A stretch of 64,000 nt of DNA from Turnera subulata (taxonomy: Eukaryota; Streptophyta; Magnoliopsida; Malpighiales; Passifloraceae). A model generated the notes under the pieces. The model searched no databases and was not told where the DNA came from. It was given only the letters and a program-made list of their open reading frames with translations. Each line of letters starts with the position of its first letter. Within the stretch, counting starts at the first letter, position 1. The translations under genes were made by a program, and so were the position numbers. This document shows, piece after piece, positions 12,965-22,549 of the stretch. The DNA lies in assembly GCA_028386065.3 (NCBI GenBank), contig JAKUCV010000253.1, forward strand, positions 1 to 64,000, read 5' to 3'.

Positions 12965-13795
12965 TACATTTTAAGATAGCAAAAAATGAAAAAATTTAAT
13001 GAATAATAACAAAAAATTTAAAAAACTTAAGAGACTAATTTTTATAAAATATAACTGATAAAAATAAATAAAACAATATTATTATGCAGAAAAAATTAAA
13101 ATAAAAAATAGAATATAAATTAGAAAAATAAATAATATAAATTATTTAATAATCATATAAATAATAATTAAATTTTTATATTTAAGCAGACATCATTGAG
13201 CCCTAGAACAAAAATTATATATTAAACAACAAAATAAAAATTAAAACAATTAATTAATATTAATCAAAAAAGAAAAATTAAGTGAGCAATTTTTAAAAAT
13301 AAAAATTTGAAAAAAATATAAAACTATTATTATGTAGAAAAAAATTAATAAAAAATATAAAATATAAATCAGAAAAATAAATAAAATAAAAATTCAATAA
13401 TTGTTGGGCCTAGATTGGCCTTCAGGCTAACAATAATAACATAAACAATAATTAATTTTGTATATTTAAACTTGCATCATTTGTTAATCCATTCTTGGGC
13501 TTACATAATTGACCCCTAAAACTAAAAAAAATATTGAATGCAAAAGAAAAAATTAGAAGAATTAATTAATAATAAACAAAAAAATAAAAAACATGATAGA
13601 GTAATTTTTTAAAATATGAATCATAAAAATAAATATAAAAGTCTATTATTATGAATAAAAAAACTTTTAAAACAAAAAATATAATATAAATAAAAAATAT
13701 ATATAAAAAATATATAATAATAAGATAAATAATAATTAAATTTGTAAATTTAAACATGCATCATTGAGTCCTAAAACAAAAAAATACAAGGGAGT
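12965..13795. repeat. AT-rich tandem repeat, about 285 bp x 3, degenerate
   Basis: Three successive units end in the same phrase: a TATTTAA-G/C-CA run, then GCATCATTGAGTCCTA-like sequence, then an A-rich tract. The phrase begins near 13188, 13474 and 13757, spacings of about 286 and 283 bp. Each unit also has AATTAATTAAT..., ...CTATTATTATG...AAAAA and ...AAATAAATA blocks in the same order. The second unit carries a GC-richer insert near 13402-13440. Nothing codes here. Confidence 0.6.
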
Positions 13796-14372
13796 TAAAA
13801 CTGGATCGGAGATGGGACATATACGTTGGGTTAAGTAATAATATGTACATTAGTGGTTAATTGATTACCAATTAGTGCTAATTAGTGATTTAATTTAATT
13901 ACTTAACTACGGGTTTAATTGATTTTGATTATGACAAACTATGATTAAGATTATTTTAATCCACCTTCCAAACCCCTAAATTAAATAATAAAATAAAATT
14001 TTTAGAGTGAGTGGAATAGGTGTGTATGCAAGTGGCATAGGCTTGTTGGAAAAGCAGCATGACATATCACTTTCAAGATGATTGAGACACCCACCTTGAG
14101 CTTGGTGAGCTTGGGATTTATGGCCAATTGTTGTAGATGGTCCCATGATCTATTAGCCTGCTACCTAGCTTATTTTGACTCAGAAAATGTTTGATTAAAG
14201 TTCTGGATAGGTCTCACAATGGAGGAATTTGAATATGACCAACCTAGGATCATCAAACCTAGGAGTCTGCTAGGCATGTAGTGGTTTTCTTGAACTTTTG
14301 GGCCACTTGTTGAAGGCGCTCCTATGTGCGTAAAACTTGCAAGCTTGTTTCTTTCTACTCTGCAGGTGTTTG
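13796..14372. other. Unassigned spacer left of the Mutator-like element
   Basis: AT-rich sequence with TTAATTGATTACCAATTAGTGCTAATTAG-type short repeats around 13855-13900 and no open frame. It is the left flank of the target site of the element at 14382. I recognise nothing in it. Confidence 0.4.
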
Positions 14373-14381
14373 TTTAAAGGA
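14373..14381 (+). repeat. 9-bp target site duplication, left copy
   Basis: TTTAAAGGA, repeated exactly at 16343-16351 on the far side of the inverted ends. Confidence 0.85.
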
Positions 14382-14630
14382 GGGTTTTTGGTACGGATGG
14401 TACCCATATTTTATGGTTTGAGACAATCATGTACCTACAACTTTTCTCGAGACATTTATGTACCTGGAGTTTTAGCGGGCAGGACAGTCATGGGTCTCGG
14501 GCTGGGTATCTGCTGACTTGGAAGCTGCCCAATTTTGGGCTGCTGCCCGTAACTCAAAACGACGTCGTTTCATCACGATACGACGTCGTTTTGACATCCA
14601 CATGGCAAAGGAGGATCCCATCATCCATAT

Positions 14631-14632
<2 letters not shown>
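14382..14632 (+). repeat. Left terminal inverted repeat of the Mutator-like element
   Basis: Starts GGGTTTTTGGTACGGATGG and ends ...CATCCATATTT, then enters a TAA microsatellite. It contains AAACGACGTCGTTT at 14557-14570 and a second ACGACGTCGTTTT shortly after. The apparent reading frames through it are repeat shadows. Confidence 0.85.

Positions 14633-14690
<58 letters not shown>
14633..14690 (+). repeat. (TAA)n microsatellite
   Basis: About 19 TAA units directly inside the left inverted repeat; a mirror (TTA)n tract sits inside the right one. Confidence 0.9.
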
Positions 14691-14819
14691 TGTATAGTGA
14701 GTCCCAGTTATCAAAATTTTATATTCTTATTCCATTTTTCTTTCTCCCAATTCCTTTTGTAAAACAAAAAAACTAAAATATTTATAATAAAAATTTGGAA
14801 TTAGGCCACATAATCAGAA

Positions 14820-15650
14820 TACAACAATCCTCCTCCATACTCTCCTCCTTGGTGCGATGGCCGGAAATCCTTCAATGGCCATTACTAGTCTCCCCGTCGT
14901 AAGAGAACACCAATCGTCGCCGCAACCACTGCCGCCAACATGAACCGCTTGTCAAATCCAAACCGATAGGGCTCCCTCCCATTGCCCATCCCCACCACTC
15001 ACAACCCCAACCAAAATGTCAACCATCACATATACAATCCGACACCGACAAATTCAACAACCACACTAAACCCGTTTTGCTTATCCCGTCACCGACCCGA
15101 CACCATCAAAATCCCAATTAGCAAAGCTCGATGTACGGGGTAAGGGAGAAAAAACACAATTTGGGGAAAGAAAAAAGAAATAAAAGGAGTGGCGGAGGCT
15201 TGCCAAGCATGCGGCGGTGAAGGAATCGACCTGAACTCCACAGGCCACCAACTCCAATTCTGGGTGAACCGGCTCATCGGAACTCAAGAACCTGTCAGCA
15301 CGGAGTTATCCTCGACAACCCGCCGGCCGGAGCATCCGCTCGTCGTACCTAAGTCGCACTCCTCGTCGTCGTTTCAACCGGAGTCCGACACCGGCTCCTC
15401 CGCCTTTGTTCTCACCACTGGTTCGTGAGTTCAATCTGAGTTATGGCACTGGTAAGGTAGTGATGGGGCTATTTCGAGAAAATAGAACTCGTCGGGATTG
15501 ACGTTGTGGTGGCACTGGGTGAGGGCGAAGAGGAATCGGTAGAGAAGGCCGGCGGATTTAGGCTCGGCGAGGAGGGGAGGAGTAAAGCAGGAGGAGGGGG
15601 AGAGGGGACGGTTGTAGAGGGTGGTGATATGTTGTTTGTGTGGGTTTAGA
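14820..15650. other. GC-rich interior of the Mutator-like element, possible captured exons
   Basis: G+C-rich sequence with many CG dinucleotides, unlike its AT-rich flanks. Short open stretches occur on both strands: plus 15189-15428 (79 codons, MAEACQACGGEG...) and a minus-strand stretch through 15430-15590 reading SAGLLYRFLFALTQCHHN and NPDEFYFLE. The latter looks like genuine coding sequence, but I do not recognise the parent protein. Consistent with Pack-MULE cargo. Confidence 0.45.
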
Positions 15651-15851
15651 CTTAATCTTTTCCTCTTTAATACTAATTAATTTTGTTTTTAAAAAATTGT
15701 AGTTGATTCAGAAAAAAAAATGGAAGGAAAAAAAGAGAACCTAGGATAATTTTGGGGATAATTTTTTATTCAAGTTAATACATAAAAATAGAATTAACGC
15801 CAAAATAGGGGACAATTCTTGCATCGCTAAATTTATGAACAATAGCCCCAT

Positions 15852-15883
<32 letters not shown>

Positions 15884-16041
15884 TTATTATTTTTATTATT
15901 ATTATTATTATATCATTATCAATATTATTAGTATTATTATTATTACTATTACTATTATTACTACTACTACTATTATTATTATTATTACAATTATTATTAT
16001 TATTATTATTATCATCATTATTATTATAATCATTATTATTA

Positions 16042-16091
<50 letters not shown>
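15852..16091 (+). repeat. (TTA)n-rich compound microsatellite
   Basis: Interrupted TTA/CTA/TCA triplets forming the mirror of the left TAA tract. It accounts for the poly-Asn and poly-Leu frames seen here, which are not genes. Confidence 0.9.
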
Positions 16092-16342
16092 AAATATGGA
16101 TGATGGGATCCACCTTTGCCATGTGGATGTCAAAACGACGTCGTATCGTGATGAAACGACGTCGTTTTGAGTTACGGGCAGCAGCCCAAAATTGGGCAGC
16201 TTCCACGTCAGCAGATACCCAGCCCGAGACCCATGACTGTCCTGCCCGCTAAAACTCCAGGTACATAAATGTCTCGAGAAAAGTTGTAGGTACATGATTG
16301 TCTCAAACCATAAAATATGGGTACCATCCGTACCAAAAACCC
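16092..16342 (-). repeat. Right terminal inverted repeat of the Mutator-like element
   Basis: Reverse complement of 14382-14632 with about two differences in 251 bp. Confidence 0.85.
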
Positions 16343-16351
16343 TTTAAAGGA
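16343..16351 (+). repeat. 9-bp target site duplication, right copy
   Basis: TTTAAAGGA, identical to 14373-14381. Confidence 0.85.
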
Positions 16352-17290
16352 CTAGAAAACTCTCTTAACGGATCATTTCGATTCAGTCCAACCTAGGAGA
16401 ATCGAACCTAGGTATCGGCTCAGTATGTGCTGACCACTTTCTGGAAAATGAGTGATGAACAATTTGGCGCGAACGATGCCAAATCCCGAGATAGCAGAAA
16501 GTGACAGCTAGCCGTTGGATGATGAGGCACTCACTTCCCCCAGCCTCTAAAAATTGAAGGAAGACTGAAGAACTCAAGCTAGAGCTGCTATTATGAAGTC
16601 TTGACATTATACTACTTGAGTTATACTTGCAGTTCTCCAAAAGAGCCGAATTTGAGTACTATCTTTAAGGCTAAAGTATTGAGCTTAATTGTACATCTTC
16701 TTGACTTCGTCGTTGAAGATTCCTTATTGTGAGATCAATCATACCTTAGTGGAAACTTGGGATTAGTTTGTTAAGGTGGGATTCAACAAACCGTGGAGTT
16801 TTGTGGTGAATGATAGGTTTGAGCTTAGCTTAGGAAAAAGCTTGTAAAAAGGTTGTGGTTGAACCTATAAAAGCCACGGTATAGTGAACGTTAGTAATCT
16901 CAAGGTGGACTCCTTGAATAGTGGATGTAGTCCTTAGTGGTGAACCACTCTAAATCGCTGTGCAAATCTCTCTAACCCTTCTCACTTAAGTGCGCATTAG
17001 TGTGTATTTTAGTATTCTTAGTGGCGAACCACTCCAAATCGCTGTGCAATTCTCTCTAATCCTTCTCACTTAAGTGTGCATTAGTGTGTGTGTTAGTGTT
17101 CTTAATCTGCAGATCTGAGTTCAAGAAGGATTTGACATCAACTGTGCCAAATCGGAGATTAATCGAAAAAGGGGCTTATTCACCCTATTGGGCCTACAAT
17201 ATATGCCTGCGATTGAAGCACACGTCGCACTCAGGCCTCAACCAGATTTTGATAATTAAAATGGGGATAGCTTAAACGTCTCTTCCATGC
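16352..17290 (+). other. LTR-like debris with an 84-bp tandem duplication
   Basis: Non-coding sequence resembling the R-U5 part of a copia LTR: a TATAAAAGCC box near 16869 is followed by leader-like text. An 84-bp unit starting AGTGGTGAACCAC is repeated in tandem at 16936 and 17020 with few differences. No PBS or partner LTR found. Confidence 0.35.
16936..17103 (+). repeat. 84-bp tandem repeat, 2 copies
   Basis: Each copy runs AGTGGYGAACCACTC... to ...TTAGTRTTCTT; the second starts at 17020. They differ by a handful of substitutions and one indel. Confidence 0.7.
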
Positions 17291-17299
17291 ACAAATTCT

Positions 17300-17454
17300 A
17301 AAGGCACCGACCAGAAATCACTTCTTGTGATTTAAAAATGAAAAAGGAGATGGAGAGGGCAATTAGGTAGTTCAAAATGCATGTTTAAATTTACAAAAAC
17401 GAAAAGGAGATGGAGAAGGCACCAACCAGAAATCCCTTCTTGTTGTTTTCAACT
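17300..17454 (+). repeat. Short imperfect direct repeat, about 116 bp apart
   Basis: AGGCACCGACCAGAAATCAC near 17302 recurs as AGGCACCAACCAGAAATCCC near 17418, with GAAAAAGGAGATGGAGA copies between. No gene seen. Confidence 0.5.
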
Positions 17455-19080
17455 CCCTCAAGGCACATGTGGGGGCATGCTGAAGGACAAAGAGGGTGTG
17501 TTGGTTGGCTTGGGACAAACTACACATGTCTAAGAAGCTAGGTGGGCTTGGCTTTCGAAAGTTAGCTAAGTTCAACCTTACGATGTTGGCAAAACAAGCT
17601 TGACGTCTACATTGGTTTCCGATTTTCCTCTTAGCTCAGGTTCTTAAGGCTAAATACTACAAGCGTGGCACCTTTCTCCAGGCGAAAGTGGGTCACTGCC
17701 CAAGCTACACTTTGAGGAGTATTATTCATGCGAGAGAGGCCATGCAGGATGGGTTTAGTTGGACTACCGTTGGGGGTATGGACTAACAGGTGGGCTGGGG
17801 AGAATTTATTGGTGCCGACTTCTTCTAATGGAGTTAGCTTAGTGGCAAACGTCGGGGTTAGCGAGCTTATTGATGAAGCATCACACACATGGGGAATAGA
17901 GTTTATTTCCGAGTTGCTTGGTCCACACATGAGGGATATCATCACATTAATGCCTTTGAGTATCCGCTCTCCGGAGGACCAACTTTCTTGGAGGTTCACA
18001 AAGCATGGCAGGTACTCTGTTAGGAGTGGGTACCATTTCCTCATGACGCAGATGGAGAATAATCACAACCAAGCAACAGCATCGCTGGCAACATGGTGGA
18101 AATGGGTGTGGTCTTTGTCAGTGCCACCTATGGTTTGAATATTCTTATGGAGGCTGAGTCACGACGCCTTGGCCACCAAAGATAACCTGTTACTTAGGCA
18201 AATCAGTGTCGACCCGGTCTGTCCTTTATGTGGTTTGGCACTTGAATCTAGCTTACACCTATGTAAAGATTGTCAGTGGTCGAGGAGTGCTTGGAGTGAA
18301 TCCACAGTGCAACTTCTTATGCTTCATGCCACATCCATTCGCGAATGGCTCCTTGCCTTGCGGCAGAACCTTGATGACAAACTCTTTGGGCTAGCAATCA
18401 TGACGATGTGGCTAATATGGAACACTTGCAACCAAACAGTTTTCTATTCCGACCCGGGAACTCAATGTTCTATTGCCCCCATGGCTCTGGTTATGAATCA
18501 GGAGTATACCAGCTACGAAGAGGCGGCTGCAGCGGGCAGGCAGGCTAATAACGGGAGGACCAAGGCACGATGGCAACGACCAGGGAGTGGGTGACTAAAA
18601 ATCAATTCTGACGCGGCATGCAGACCGCATGGAAGTGGTATAGGAGCTGTGGCGAGGAACTGTAGTGGTTAGGTCCTATTCCATGGATACCAACATATAC
18701 GGGGGTCTATGGATCCGTTATGTGGGGAAGCACTATCGGCCGTGAGGGACTTTGCCAAGCTCTCTGCCACGGGACACGAGTGATAAAATGGGAAATGGAC
18801 TGCCATATATTAGTGCACGCCATTCAAGCGAACTCGACACCCAAGCGGGATTAGTGATAAATGACATTGTATGGTTACTTTCGTAGTGTGATAATGCTTT
18901 TGTTACTTTTGTTAAACACAATATGAATAAGGTGGAACACCTCTTTGCATATGAAGGCTCCCGAACACCCAGCGGTTGTGCGTGGGAGGAAGAAGCTTTC
19001 GCATGTATTAAGGGTGCTCTAACATTTCATATTACTGAGTAATGCAAATGCTTGGTTTCTCGAGAAAAAAAAAAGAAGAA
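17455..19080 (+). pseudogene. LINE (non-LTR retrotransposon) ORF2, 3' part with poly(A)
   Basis: Broken C-terminal part of an L1-type ORF2 polyprotein. In order across three frames: the RT thumb region (MSKKLGGLGFRKL, FNLTMLAKQA, VLKAKYY), SWRFTKHGRYSVRSGYHFL, a zf-RVT zinc-binding domain (DPVCPLCGLALESSLHL), a MWLIWNTCNQ stretch and the start of RNase H (KINSDAACRPHGSGIGAVA at about 18600). Stops include a TGA near 17600 and one at 18136, both where Trp is expected, plus a frameshift near 17730. It ends in an A-rich tail at 19065-19080. The insertion interrupts element A. 5' truncation is usual for LINEs. Confidence 0.8.
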
Positions 19081-19172
19081 ACCTCCAATATGTTGTAATT
19101 TAGACAATAATCTCCGGCAATAAGAGAGCATGATGACAACAAAGAGGCAAAATTTCTTTTGCCTCTTGTACA

Positions 19173-19993
19173 TCAAATTGAATGCCACAATAATTTTCTA
19201 ACTTTATCTATACAAATCGATTGTGTGGGACTTTCATTGGAAGCGGTCCGTCCTTTTTTAGCTTTATTTTCCTCTAGATGATGCAATATGATCCCTTTCC
19301 ATTCCACAAGGTCTTGGATCTTGTGGCGGAGACGGAGACAATTATCCGTGGCGTGCCCAATCATTTGATGAAACTCACAATACTTGCTCGGATCTCCTCT
19401 AACGGGTAAATCGGGAATAGATTCCAAAGGTTGCAGCAGACTTTCCTCCACACATTTTCTAAACATCTCTCCCAAAGACACGGGTAAAGGGGTAAACTCC
19501 CTTAGTCTTAACGCAACTTGAAACGGCATTTCAGTGGTCACATGGTTCACCCCGGCTGACTTCTTTTCTTGAGTCCCACCGAAATTCTTTCTAGATGCTG
19601 AAGCGTCCGTCGAAACCTTAATTTTCGCCAAGATAATGACATCTTCCAATTGTATTCCTACCCTAATGAGTGCCCTGAAATTGGCATAGTAATTACCGAC
19701 CATGCGGTCATAGTAAACCGACTGAAGGTTCTTAATCACTGTCTGTATTTGATTTTCCTCGGTAGGTCTATTCACCATCAAGGAGGCCTTATTGCACCAT
19801 CTTGCTCCACCGAATCGTCATCTTAGACCATTACAGCACCATTCCCGACACCTTGCTTCGAAGCTTGTCCCCCATCACTCCTAGGGGACACAATATTTCC
19901 TTGCTTTAATGCTAACAGTGCATCCCTCACATCCTGATCCTTCAACATGAATTCCATGGCTGCATTCATCTCGGCAGTATTATCCTTACCCAT
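19173..19993 (-). pseudogene. Element A gag, internally deleted
   Basis: Gag structural protein. The start is at 19993 (MGKDNTAEMNAAMEFML); the frame meets a TAA near 19826 and then jumps at about 19785 to the middle of the protein (MVNRPTEENQIQTVIKNL), so the N-terminal half of the core domain present in C is missing. Further on are YYDRMVGNYYANFRAL and a CX2HX4HX4C zinc motif (CEFHQMIGHATDNC) followed by LRHKIQDLVE, typical of this gag family. Not functional. Confidence 0.75.
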
Positions 19994-20487
19994 CTTGCCC
20001 TAATATTAGGGAGAATATGTGTAAAGGTTTCGGGTACCCAATGGATCTCTTGACATACATTTTTGTTTGTTTTTTTGGGGTATGTAGAAATGAAAAGGGC
20101 ACTCTATTTACATTTACTTGAATCCACAACAATAATCACCCAAATGTACGTACCACTTATTGATTCATTATGCATGAGATGCTCAATGTATGCAGTTGGT
20201 TGAGGGCTAAGAGATTGCCGCTAGGGAATAGTTTGACCTACTCATGTGTGATAATGGATATCGCGTGAGGTCCAAGGCCCATTAATCCCCATCATTGCTA
20301 AGAAACGGGAAATGGATTCACTCAAGTCACTATTAGTTAAGGAAAGCATTGTAGCGGACTTGGATTCCCTCGCCCTCTTATGGTAGAGGCTTCACATCAA
20401 TCATCATAAATGGAAGGCACTTATGATGACACATAAAAGGGATACAAAGTTCAACAATTGCACAAAGCTTCTTAAACTCACTACATC

Positions 20488-20504
20488 CCTGGTGGAGTCG
20501 CCAA
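20488..20504 (-). other. tRNA-Arg-type primer binding site of A
   Basis: Minus-strand TGGCGACTCCACCAGGG, one base after the LTR terminal CA. It is nearly complementary to the 3' end of plant tRNA-Arg(ACG), whose terminal AGTCGCCA pairs with TGGCGACT. Confidence 0.75.
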
Positions 20505-20505
20505 C

Positions 20506-22190
20506 TGTGAGGACCTGACCCAGGAGTAATTGGGCCTTCTCACTTGTTCCTTTACACCTTCTTTCTAACCATCATCCAACACCTTTGGAGTCGCCACCCG
20601 AATTTTATTATAGGGAAAAATTCGAAAAAAAACCGTTCTTAAGCAACAATGACTCCATTTAAGACAACCGACTAGCGAACCAAAGATGCTGGACCCGGGG
20701 GTTCGTCATGGATGGGAAGGTGTTAGGCAACCACCCGTGTTAGGATGAAACTTTGTGCAATAGAAGAATAATTGTATGCCTTGTGAAAGTGTGTGTTGTG
20801 TGGAAACAAATCACATAAAACAACCAAAAATAAAGTGAAACAAATAGGAAAATGAAAACAACTGGGCTTGAGTTTCCACCACTAGAAACCACCTGCGTAC
20901 CCCGGCGACTGGGTTCAAAGCCCACGTAGTTCTTATCATGGCATCGCAACACTTACATCATCAAAAGCCTCATAGTCATCATCAAATCACCAACAAATAG
21001 TAGACAAATAGGGATCTAGGATTACCTCTTGTAGCCCTCCTCTAGCTCTATGATTTCGGTTGTGTTCTTCACTCACTTTCTTTCCACTCCTTAGCTCAAT
21101 CTTTAATCTCCTCTTGGTCTACCCTTTTTACCCTCTTGTTGATGCTTCTCAAGAAATTTCTCCATAATTTCTGCCTATATCAATACTTCTGGACTTGGAA
21201 AGATAAAGTTTCTTCAAGCACTAAAGATTATGGGGGGTATGTGTCAAAGAGATTGTGTGTCTTTTGGATGTGAATGGGAGGTCCTATTTATAAAGTTCTG
21301 GGGAGTGTAGGGGTTGTGGACCTTTTAATGATCAAGATTATGGCCAGAAATCTGGGCCAAAACCCTGTACATTTAAATTAGAAACAAAATCGGGGAAAAA
21401 TCACATTTCTGGGGTGCATGACTGCCGTGGCCGGCGATCATCTCTTGGATGGCAGTTAGGCCTGGCGGTCATCCATGTATGACCGCCCAGACCTGGCGGT
21501 CATCCCGAGATGGCTGCCCGACATCCTGGGTTTCACGCGTTCTTTCCTTTTTCTGATCCCAATCCTCCTAATTCCGCCCTGACTTGATCTAACCGTGTAA
21601 CGAACCCCTAATCAACCCAGAATATCCTCTTTTCTTTATTACTACTCCTCCTAAACCATCCATGACTGATTGATACACATTAAACCCCTCATTTTGTACA
21701 AAATCATACCAAAAACACATTTATCCTTAAAGAATGATTTAATTCTGATTTTCGTATTAAGATTAGTCTGCAAGGAATGTGTTTATGGGCCAAACAATTC
21801 TGGAGATTCCATACTCCATTAACCTAGGCCTCTAAATTCATTTCTAACCCAAAAAATAAACCATCTCATTATAATTGCGTTGAAATAAATAAGAAAATCC
21901 AAATAAATGAAATAAAACATATTTTAATAAGAAAATCCAAATAAATAAAATAAAATATATTTTAATAAATCAAACCTTAGCATATAATTTTATCTTAAGA
22001 TTAAATCATCTCATTAATCCTAAGGTTCAAGCACATAAAGGATCAAATTACCAAAAACATGTAAATTCTCATAAAATAAATCCCGAATATACTTTAGCCA
22101 AAGACCAAATCATCTCATTAACCTCATGATTTAAGCATACTTAAAATCTAATTTAAAAGAATATTCGTGGGTCAAATTTGGGTGTTCACA
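20506..22190 (-). repeat. 5' LTR of element A (1685 bp)
   Basis: Minus-strand TGTGAACACCC... to ...GGTCCTCACA. Conserved blocks shared with LTRs B and C include CTACGTGGGCTTTGAACCC, GGTACGCAGGTGGTTTCTA, GACGAACCCCCG and AAATTCGGGTGGCGACTCC. A TATA box lies at 21285-21292 and a cluster of GGCGGTCAT/ATGACCGCC inverted repeats at about 21415-21530. Confidence 0.8.
21285..21292 (-). promoter_or_regulatory. TATA box of element A LTR
   Basis: TATAAATA on the minus strand within AGAACTTTATAAATAGGACC. The same box occurs in LTR B (63218-63225) and LTR C (35729-35736), so its position is conserved between copies. Confidence 0.65.
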
Positions 22191-22549
22191 ATTATTTATT
22201 TAATTTTGGATTGAAAATAAATATTAAGTCTGGGCCGTTGAAATATGGATCCTCTAGTAGTGTCAGCCCATTTAAACACATGGTCTGCAACTAATTTTAA
22301 TTTTAATTTTCGTGTAAATTTAGGATTAAATGTATATTTTGCCTATTTTATGTTTTTATAGTAATTTGAATGGAAAAGAGGAATAATTTTATGTGGAGTT
22401 GATAAATAAGAAAAGTAATAGAGTCATATACAAGTTTGGAGTGTTTTCTGGGTCAGGGAATATGCTAAAGGGCGTGGAAACCAACTAGGAATCGGATTTG
22501 AGGAGAAAAAATCACAAAAAAGGAAAAATTACCTAGTCGGCGGCGGTCA
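22191..22549. other. Unassigned AT-rich spacer
   Basis: Lies between the end of LTR A and the truncated edge of the E2 3' LTR. No gene or recognisable repeat. If LTR A is complete, its first bases (ATTAT) would be the flanking duplication. Confidence 0.4.

Larger units (their letters stand above)
14382..16342. mobile_element. Mutator-like element, non-autonomous (Pack-MULE candidate)
   Basis: A 1961-bp unit with 251-bp terminal inverted repeats that differ at only about two positions, flanked by a perfect 9-bp duplication TTTAAAGGA. Long inverted ends with a 9-bp duplication are the hallmark of Mutator superfamily transposons. It encodes no transposase, so it would need one in trans. The interior (about 14820-15650) is much richer in G+C than the surroundings and may be captured gene sequence. 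Near-identity of the ends suggests a recent insertion. Confidence 0.85.
19081..22190 (-). mobile_element. Ogre/Tat-like Ty3/gypsy remnant A (gag and 5' LTR)
   Basis: Minus-strand remnant: 5' LTR (20506-22190), tRNA-Arg PBS, leader and a deleted gag; the rest was lost or displaced by the LINE. Its gag matches element C (45536-46996) and its LTR matches the split LTRs B and C. The tRNA-Arg primer and gag type point to the Tat/Ogre branch; the branch name is an inference. Confidence 0.75.

Noticed and set aside
15741..16295. 184-codon poly-Asn frame
   Set aside because: Pure translation of the TTA microsatellite and the inverted repeat of the Mutator-like element.
17728..18138. Independent host gene of 136 codons
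   Set aside because: It is one frame of the broken LINE ORF2, continuous in homology with sequence on both sides.
21415..21530. CRISPR array
   Set aside because: The repeated GACCGCC units are short, inverted and irregularly spaced in a plant LTR; no array logic.
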